A stretch of DNA of 5,816 nt, taken from assembly GCA_003246505.1 (NCBI GenBank), contig QKAI01000436.1, forward strand, positions 1-5,816. The letters run 5' to 3'. Under the pieces are notes generated by a model, which worked only from the letters and a program-made list of their open reading frames with translations, was not told where the DNA came from and searched no databases. A program made the position numbers and the translations under genes. Positions 1 to 4,831 of the stretch are shown piece by piece; position 1 is the stretch's first letter, and the number at the start of each line of letters is the position of its first letter. Origin of the DNA: Spirochaetaceae bacterium. GTDB lineage: Bacteria > Spirochaetota > Spirochaetia > DSM-2461.

Positions 1-12
1 TTTTTACAACCA

Positions 13-41
13 TTGACGCGGGGATAGTTCCTTTGTATATT
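13..41 (+). promoter_or_regulatory. sigma70-type promoter of the feoB-dtxR operon
   Basis: A -35 hexamer TTGACG (13-18, 5/6 to consensus) and a -10 hexamer TATATT (36-41, 5/6) are separated by exactly 17 bp. Transcription would start near 47-49, giving a leader of about 28 nt that holds the SD AGAGGT (61-66) before the GTG at 76. No other promoter of this quality was seen in the window. It should drive both the FeoB gene and the overlapping regulator gene. Confidence 0.7.
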
Positions 42-54
42 AGATGGGGCTAAT
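39..54. promoter_or_regulatory. candidate metalloregulator operator (inverted repeat)
   Basis: The sequence ATTAGATGGGGCTAAT forms a perfect 5-bp dyad (ATTAG/CTAAT) with a 6-bp spacer. It overlaps the end of the -10 box and the probable transcription start, where a bound repressor would block RNA polymerase. The TTAG/CTAA arms resemble the outer arms of DtxR/IdeR operators (TTAGG...CCTAA), but the full 19-bp consensus is absent. Position and the DtxR-family gene in the same operon suggest autoregulation. Binding is inferred. Confidence 0.4.
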
Positions 55-75
55 TTTAAAAGAGGTAAAAAATCT

Positions 76-1998
76 GTGAGGAAAATCCTGTTCACCGGTT
101 TGCCCAATAGTGGCAAGACCCATATCTTCAACGGTTTGACCGGTTCCTATGACATAGAAGCCAACTATGCCTACACCACCATGGATTTTCGGGACATGAC
201 CCTGCCCCTGGGCGGTACCGACTCCCTCCTCGTGGACAGCCCCGGCTTTCACGGCCTCTTCATCCATTCCGAGGAGGAACTTCTCCTCAGGGATTACCTC
301 TACCGGGAGAAGCCCGACGTCCTACTCCACTGCATCGATTCCGGCCGTTTCCGCCAGGGTCTGCTTCTGGCCCTGGATCTGGCGACCCTGAACATCCCCA
401 TGGTTCTCATCATCAACCATGTGGACAATACGGCGGAACGGGGAGAGGTGATTCTCTCCGACCGCCTGGAAAGGGAGATGGGAATCCCCGTGGTGGAATT
501 CGATTCCTTCGCCCTGAGGGAGAGGGAGATGATAGGCCAGGCGGTCAACGCCGCCCGGCCCCTTAAGCGGACCGACCTGACCGGAGAAGGGGAGGGGGTT
601 CTGGAGAAATTCCGCGCCCTCCTCATCCCGGGGGAGCTGCCCTACGAAACCGCCTCCTCCCTCCTTATCCTGCAGAACGATCCCACCCTGAAGGGGCAGA
701 CCCTCTCCCTCTCCGAGACGAGGCTGACCGTCCTGAGGGAGGAGAGCCGAAAACTGCTCTTCACGGGACTCCGGGGTGAGTTCAACGCCCTCGTCCTGAG
801 GCAGAGGCAGAAACGGGTGGATGAACTGGCCCGGCTCTCCCTGGAAAGGAAGGACCAGTGGCGGCAGGATCTGCCGGAAAAACTTGCCGCCCTGAGCCGC
901 CATCCCGTCTACGGCCTCCCCCTTCTCGCGGCCACCCTCATTCTGGGGTACCTCCTGGTGGTCAATCTGGCCGGATTTATCGAAGGGCTTCTCTCGGGAT
1001 ATCTCTTCGACCCCATCGTGGCGTTCCTCTCCGACTGGATAAGCATTCCCTTCCTGAGAGATCTTCTGGTGGGGGATTACGGCATCATCACCCTGGGACT
1101 CATCGCCGCCCTGGCCACGGTGCTTCCCGTGCTGACCGTGTTCTTCTTTTTCTTCGCCGTGATAGAGGATACGGGCTATCTCCCCAACCTGATGGTCCTG
1201 CTGCGCAGGATGGGGGAGAAGCTGGGCCTGTCCGGCAAATCCCTTATGCCCCTCCTGCTGGGATTCGGCTGCAAGACCATGGCCACCCTCTCCACCAAAT
1301 CCATCTCCTCCCGCAAGGAGAAGTTCATCGCCATCTTTCTCATCGGCTTCGCCATCCCCTGTTCCGCCCAGATGGGACTGAACATGGCCATTCTGGGTCA
1401 GGCGGGCATCGCCGCCTTTCTGGTGGCCCTCGTTTTTCTGATCCTGGCGGAAACCGGGGCGGGGCTGATTCTGAACCGCATCCTGCCGGAACAGCACTCC
1501 ATGCCCTTCATCCAGGAGCTTCCCCCCTTCCGATGGCCCCGGCTCTCCGCCCTGTTCCGCAAGACCGGCTACCGGATCCGGAATTTCCTGCGCGAATCCC
1601 TTGTCGTCTTCATGATCGCCGCGGTCTGCCTCTACCTGCTGGACGTGACCGGCCTCCTCCTGGCCCTGAAGCACGTGGCCGCCCCGGTGGTGGTCCACTG
1701 GCTGGGGCTCCCCATCGACATGGTGGAGGGACTCCTCCTCATCCTGGCCCGCAATGAAGCCGGAGCGGGGTACATTCTGCGCCTGGCCTCTGCCGGGGGG
1801 CTCACCGTGCGCCAGACCATTCTGGCCGTGGTGCTCACCACCATGTTCGTCCCCTGCTTCGCCAATATGGTGGCCATGGTCAAGGAGAGCGGCAAAAGAA
1901 ACGGCCTTCTCATGATTCTGGCAATAAACGTCTCCTCCCTCCTTCTGGCGGGGGGGCTGAATTTTCTGATACAACTGGTCTGGAAAGGAGCGAACTGA
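76..1998 (+). CDS. feoB: FeoB-type ferrous iron transporter (GTPase-permease), divergent and compact
   Basis: Inner-membrane protein of 640 aa that should import Fe(II), gated by an N-terminal GTPase. The start is GTG 76, with SD AGAGGT nine bases upstream. The G domain shows G1 GLPNSGKT (8-15), G3 DSPG (54-57) and G4 NHVD (114-117). A cytosolic helical region (about 170-275) follows, then the membrane part from HPVYGLP (276-282) with roughly eight to ten hydrophobic segments. FeoB landmarks are EDTGY (364-368), gate motif GFGC (396-399, Cys399), gate motif PCSAQ (428-432, Cys429) and VPC (592-594, Cys594). It differs from classical FeoB in several ways: G3 is DSPG, not DLPG; the G2 region reads NYAYTT; the Asn after GFGC is Lys400; and the length is well below the usual 700-770 aa. 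No separate FeoA gene lies in the window, but the next gene carries a FeoA-like domain. The FeoB assignment is firm. Metal choice (Fe against Mn) is inferred from the family and the adjacent regulator. Confidence 0.9.
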   Translation: MRKILFTGLPNSGKTHIFNGLTGSYDIEANYAYTTMDFRDMTLPLGGTDSLLVDSPGFHGLFIHSEEELLLRDYLYREKPDVLLHCIDSGRFRQGLLLALDLATLNIPMVLIINHVDNTAERGEVILSDRLEREMGIPVVEFDSFALREREMIGQAVNAARPLKRTDLTGEGEGVLEKFRALLIPGELPYETASSLLILQNDPTLKGQTLSLSETRLTVLREESRKLLFTGLRGEFNALVLRQRQKRVDELARLSLERKDQWRQDLPEKLAALSRHPVYGLPLLAATLILGYLLVVNLAGFIEGLLSGYLFDPIVAFLSDWISIPFLRDLLVGDYGIITLGLIAALATVLPVLTVFFFFFAVIEDTGYLPNLMVLLRRMGEKLGLSGKSLMPLLLGFGCKTMATLSTKSISSRKEKFIAIFLIGFAIPCSAQMGLNMAILGQAGIAAFLVALVFLILAETGAGLILNRILPEQHSMPFIQELPPFRWPRLSALFRKTGYRIRNFLRESLVVFMIAAVCLYLLDVTGLLLALKHVAAPVVVHWLGLPIDMVEGLLLILARNEAGAGYILRLASAGGLTVRQTILAVVLTTMFVPCFANMVAMVKESGKRNGLLMILAINVSSLLLAGGLNFLIQLVWKGAN

Positions 1999-2723
1999 TG
2001 GAAATATCCCGTTTGGAGGACGAGCACCTAGAGGTCATCTGGCTCCAGGGAGAGAAGGGCCTTTCGGGGCGGACTTTCATGGAGGAGAGGATGGGGGCCC
2101 AGTTCAGCGGCGCCGTGCTGGAGAGTCTGGAAAAGAAGGGGTACCTGAAGGATTCGGAACTGACCGATAAGGGCCGGGACTACACCAGGAGGCTTATCCG
2201 TGCCCACCGTCTGGCCGAAAGGCTTCTGAGCGATGTCCTGGGGCTCAAGAACTACGAAGTGGGAGCCTGCGAGTTCGAACATATCATGAACCGGGAGATA
2301 CTGGACGGTCTCTGCACCCTCCTGGGCCATCCGGACCAGTGCCCCCACGGACTGCCCATACCCCCCGGGGATTGCTGCCGAAGGAAGGAGAAACAGGTCA
2401 GCCAGGCGGTCCACTCCCTGAACACACTCCAGCCCGGGGAAACATTGAAAATCCTCTATATCCAGACCCGAAACGACCGGGAACTCCATATCCTTGAGGG
2501 CATGCGCATCGGTCCGGGCAAGACCGTTCGGGTCCACCAGACCCACCCCACCCTGGTGGTGGAGGTGGAGGGCACCCACATCGCCCTGGATGAGTCGGTG
2601 GGCGAAAAAATACTCGGCCTTGCCGAAGAATCCCCGGAAAGAATTTTACCGGAGCCACCCTACCGCCGCCACTTCGGAAGGCACGGGAAAAAGGGGCCGG
2701 GCCGGGGCCGCCGTCACCGCTGA
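1998..2723 (+). CDS. DtxR/IdeR-family metal-dependent repressor with C-terminal FeoA/SH3-like domain
   Basis: Cytosolic, DNA-binding, metal-sensing repressor of 241 aa that probably controls its own iron-uptake operon. ATG 1998 shares one base with the feoB stop (TGATG), with SD AAGGAG at 1985-1990, so translation is probably coupled. Domains are a winged helix (about 1-62), a DtxR dimerisation/metal domain (about 65-127) and a FeoA/SH3-like domain (about 143-207). RAHRLAERLL (68-77) matches DtxR and gives ligands H70 and E74 (DtxR H79, E83). CEFEH (91-95) matches DtxR C102/E105/H106, the Fe-type primary site. E9 and E12 align by eye with DtxR M10 and MntR D8/E11. CPHGLPIPPGDCC (115-127) matches the SPFGNPIPG region of DtxR but adds Cys115, Cys126 and Cys127. 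The last ~20 residues (222-241) are an Arg/His/Gly/Lys-rich tail not found in DtxR. The 3' end overlaps the convergent racemase-like gene by 10 bp. Family assignment is firm; the effector metal is inferred. Confidence 0.9.
   Translation: MEISRLEDEHLEVIWLQGEKGLSGRTFMEERMGAQFSGAVLESLEKKGYLKDSELTDKGRDYTRRLIRAHRLAERLLSDVLGLKNYEVGACEFEHIMNREILDGLCTLLGHPDQCPHGLPIPPGDCCRRKEKQVSQAVHSLNTLQPGETLKILYIQTRNDRELHILEGMRIGPGKTVRVHQTHPTLVVEVEGTHIALDESVGEKILGLAEESPERILPEPPYRRHFGRHGKKGPGRGRRHR
2685..2707 (+). other. G-quadruplex-type G-run motif at the 3' end of the regulator gene
   Basis: Four G-runs are spaced as G3-A5-G4-C2-G3-C2-G4, which fits the usual G3+N1-7 quadruplex pattern. The motif lies inside the codons for the basic tail, 16 bp before the regulator's stop, and borders the convergent gene overlap. 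It is on the + strand, so it would also be in the regulator's mRNA. Folding and function are untested, and G-runs are common in this GC-rich DNA. Confidence 0.35.
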
Positions 2724-3973
2724 CTGGACCAGAGCCCCAGGGCGGGATTGGAGATATAAAAGATCTCCTCCCCGTCCACGAGATTGTAGCCGTCCCTCAG
2801 CTTCTCCGGATCGTATTTTCCCATCATCCCCATCACATCGGCATAGAGGAAACCCGCCCCCTCCGTCTCCTCCCGGGTGAGTCTTCCCGGGCAGTAGGTT
2901 ATGGAGAAGCGCCCCTCCGAGGAGCCGTGGATCAGGTGGGCCGCGGCGCTCAGGTTGGCGGCCAGGTCCTTCTCCCTTTCCACCAGGGCCAGGGTGTGGT
3001 CCGTCCCCCGGTAGCCGTACTTGCGGATCAGTCCGTCTATGGTTTTGTCTTCGCCGAACTCCTTCACATCCGGGGCCAGGATGATCAGCTCCCCCCCGTC
3101 GGCCATGGCCATGCGGGTGCGGTAGACCGCCTTGTTTCCCAGCCAGGTGGAGTGGAATTCCTCCGGGTCCAGGTAAACCACGCATTTCTTCAGGGGCTTT
3201 TCCAGAAAGTTGAAGTTCACCTTCCGGGCCAGATCCGCCGCCCTCAGGTAGCACTCCCGGTCGTCCCCGATGTAAAGGCCCCGCAGGGCCAGGGTCCCGT
3301 CAGCCCTGGGACCGATGACCGTGAGAATATAAACCAGGGGGAGATGGGAGGCGAAATGCTCCGCCCCGTAATCCAGGACCCGGCGCACCGGGGTGTCCGC
3401 CCGGCCCATGATCCGCTCCATCCCGTACACCGCCCCGAGGAAGTGGCTCTTGTGAATGGCCTCCTCCCCCCCGGTGCCCACGAACACGTTCTTGGTGTAA
3501 TTGGCCATGCCTATGACCTCGTGGGGAACCACCTGCCCAATGGAGAGTATCAGGTCATGGCCCCCTTCGGCGAGGAGCCGGTTGACCTGGGCGGGCCAGG
3601 TGTAGTGCAGCTTTCCCTCGGAGACTTCCTCCATAAAGGCCGAGGGCACGGTGCCCAGGGTCACCACGTCCTGCCGCCAGCGGTGTTCCCGAAAAAGGGA
3701 GGAGGGAACCTTCCCGAACATGCGGGAGATCTGTTTCTCCGTCATGGGGACATGGGTCCCCAGGGCGGGCATGACATCGGCCACACCCTTTCCCAGCCGT
3801 TCCCAGACCATCTCCGTCAGTTCCCCAGCCCGGGAGTGGAACCGGGTAAAATCCGGGGGGAGTATGAGAACCTTCTCCCTCCTTCCCATTCTGTCCAGGG
3901 CCTCCGCCACGGCCCGCTTCATATCCGCCGGTGAGAGATCATCCTGGGGGGATCCCTGGGAAAAGTAGATCAT
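2714..3973 (-). CDS. LarA-family nickel-pincer racemase/epimerase-like protein (DUF2088)
   Basis: Cytosolic enzyme of 419 aa related to lactate racemase LarA, which interconverts 2-hydroxyacid stereoisomers by hydride transfer through a nickel-pincer cofactor. The start chosen is ATG 3973-3971 because AGGAGG lies six bases upstream; an in-frame ATG at 3994 would place that SD inside the coding region. Visible LarA residues are DFTR (D41, R44), GTH (H74), VPH (H151), K161 and H177. The spacings H151-K161 (10) and K161-H177 (16) equal those of H174, K184 and H200 in Lactiplantibacillus LarA, where the Lys carries the cofactor and His ligates nickel. The surrounding text, MANYTKNVFVG (156-166), differs from lactate racemase as I recall it, so the substrate may be another 2-hydroxyacid or a sugar acid. 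The cofactor genes larB, larC and larE are not in the window. It is transcribed alone, convergent with the regulator (10-bp overlap) and divergent from the SCP2-like gene. Family is firm; substrate is unknown. Confidence 0.85.
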   Translation of the reverse strand: MIYFSQGSPQDDLSPADMKRAVAEALDRMGRREKVLILPPDFTRFHSRAGELTEMVWERLGKGVADVMPALGTHVPMTEKQISRMFGKVPSSLFREHRWRQDVVTLGTVPSAFMEEVSEGKLHYTWPAQVNRLLAEGGHDLILSIGQVVPHEVIGMANYTKNVFVGTGGEEAIHKSHFLGAVYGMERIMGRADTPVRRVLDYGAEHFASHLPLVYILTVIGPRADGTLALRGLYIGDDRECYLRAADLARKVNFNFLEKPLKKCVVYLDPEEFHSTWLGNKAVYRTRMAMADGGELIILAPDVKEFGEDKTIDGLIRKYGYRGTDHTLALVEREKDLAANLSAAAHLIHGSSEGRFSITYCPGRLTREETEGAGFLYADVMGMMGKYDPEKLRDGYNLVDGEEIFYISNPALGLWSSQR

Positions 3974-4090
3974 AATATTCCTCCTGACTTCCATTCACTC
4001 TACTATGGTTTTACCGGGGGGGCAAGTTTTTTTGTGACTGGTCAAGGGGAATGAATCGTGCTATGGTGTACGGCGGAGGAGGGGAGAGAG
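3974..4090. promoter_or_regulatory. divergent intergenic region with G7 and T7 tracts and a short dyad
   Basis: These 117 bp separate the two divergent genes and must hold both promoters unless an upstream transcript reads through. Visible elements are a G7 run (4016-4022), a T7 run (4027-4033), and the dyad TGAC-TG-GTCA (4035-4044). One weak + strand promoter can be drawn: TGGTCA (4039-4044), 17 bp, TATGGT (4062-4067), each 4/6 to consensus. That would start transcription just before the SD at 4075-4084. No convincing minus-strand promoter was found. The dyad overlaps the weak -35 and could be an operator. Confidence 0.35.
3975..3989 (-). promoter_or_regulatory. Shine-Dalgarno that sets the start of the LarA-like gene
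   Basis: Read on the minus strand, a perfect AGGAGG is followed by AATATT and then ATG at 3973-3971, a spacing of six bases. It decides against the upstream in-frame ATG at 3994, which has no comparable SD and would add seven residues unsupported by the family. Confidence 0.75.
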
Positions 4091-4831
4091 GTGAGAAACG
4101 CCCGGGAGAAAACCCTGGCCGCCGTCCGGTCCGGAGTGGTGGCAAGTCTGATTGAGGAACTAGTGAAACTGGACGGGGATCTGGCCCGGTCCCTGCCGCC
4201 GGGGGCCTACGGGGTCCGCCTGTCCGCTCCGGGGGGGCTGGAGAGAAGGATTTCCTTCAACGGGGGAACCGGGGGTGCCCGCCTTCTCTTTCCCCGCTGG
4301 ACCGATATGGCCGCCACTTTCTCCGGGGGAAAGGGAACCCTGATTCCCCTGCCCACGGGGCCCGGCTTTCTCAAAGCTGTCAAGGCCTTCGCCGCCTGCG
4401 CCAAAGCCGTCTCCGCCGCCATGGCCACCGTTCCCCCCGAGGGGGACCGGGAAGGGCTGGAGCGCAAGACCCGCCTGCTGCTTACCGCCGCCCTGCGCGG
4501 GGTCTGCGAAGTATACAACCACGACCACTGGACCGCCCCCCGTTCGGAGCATATCCCCCGGGGGCGCATCGGTATCGGCGTGACCGGCAGGCCGGACCTG
4601 TCCGGGGTCATAGCGGTGGGCGAGGGAAGGATGGAACTGGAGCGGGAGTCCTCACTGGAAGGGGTCAACGCCCTTCTGGAATTCCGGGACCCCTCCGTCT
4701 GTTACGCCGTACTTACGGGAGCCGAGCCCGCCCTGGGAGCCCTGGGGGACGGACGGGTTATGACGAAGGGCAGACTGCCCATGATTCAGGGGCTTTTTCC
4801 CCTGCTGGACCGCTTCGGGGAGATAATGTGA
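4091..4831 (+). CDS. SCP2-like (sterol carrier-type) domain protein, function unknown
   Basis: Predicted soluble protein of 246 aa with no signal peptide or membrane segment. GTG 4091 is preferred because the SD-rich stretch GGAGGAGGGG (4075-4084) ends six bases before it. GTG 4058 is in frame, with a weaker SD (AAGGGGA, 4044-4050), and would add 11 residues. Two parts resemble SCP2 domains. The first is the N-terminal stretch about 40-100, with RISFNGG (53-59), LLFPRWTDMAATFSGG (65-80) and PLPTGPGFLKAVKAF (86-100). The second is the C-terminal stretch about 190-246, with LEFRDPSVCYAVLTG (196-210) and KGRLPMIQGLFPLLDR (226-241). Such domains bind hydrophobic ligands or act as accessory domains of metabolic enzymes. 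The middle (about 136-160) holds a His/Trp-rich patch, YNHDHW (142-147). Its stop overlaps the aminotransferase start by one base, so the two products probably act together. The SCP2 relation is from pattern recognition and moderately sure; the ligand and role are unknown. Confidence 0.7.
   Translation: MRNAREKTLAAVRSGVVASLIEELVKLDGDLARSLPPGAYGVRLSAPGGLERRISFNGGTGGARLLFPRWTDMAATFSGGKGTLIPLPTGPGFLKAVKAFAACAKAVSAAMATVPPEGDREGLERKTRLLLTAALRGVCEVYNHDHWTAPRSEHIPRGRIGIGVTGRPDLSGVIAVGEGRMELERESSLEGVNALLEFRDPSVCYAVLTGAEPALGALGDGRVMTKGRLPMIQGLFPLLDRFGEIM
4787..4804 (+). other. short RNA hairpin upstream of the aminotransferase start
   Basis: CAGGGG (4787-4792) and CCCCTG (4799-4804) form a perfect 6-bp stem around the loop CTTTTT. 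It lies near the end of the SCP2-like gene, 12 bases before the GGGGAG SD (4817-4822) of the next gene. No U-tract follows, so it is not an intrinsic terminator. It could affect coupling or message stability, or be a by-product of the codons. Confidence 0.3.

Noticed and set aside
1..75. Riboswitch or stand-alone feoA upstream of feoB
   Set aside because: The promoter places the start near 48, leaving only about 28 nt of leader, and no coding frame for FeoA is present in the 75 bases shown.
858..1757. 299-codon + strand frame inside feoB
   Set aside because: It is Pro/Arg/Gly/His-rich with no domain and is a shifted-frame shadow of the FeoB membrane region.
322..1974. 550-codon open frame antisense to feoB
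   Set aside because: Its composition is low-complexity Gly/His/Gln/Glu, it has no recognisable domain, and it lies wholly opposite a gene with clear FeoB motifs. Long antisense frames are common in GC-rich DNA.
2927..3934. 335-codon + strand frame opposite the LarA-like gene
   Set aside because: It is Gly/His/Gln/Pro-rich without family motifs. The minus strand carries all the LarA residues and a good SD.
3974..3994. Upstream ATG (3994) as the LarA-like start
   Set aside because: The AGGAGG that serves the ATG at 3973 would lie inside the coding region, and no SD precedes 3994.
4016..4033. G7/T7 stretch as an intrinsic terminator
   Set aside because: The T-run is present, but no complementary stem precedes it, and it lies between gene starts, not ends.
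4051..4155. Small + strand frame from ATG 4051
   Set aside because: It is about 34 codons, overlaps the SCP2-like gene start out of frame, and is Gly/Arg-rich with no sign of being a real peptide.
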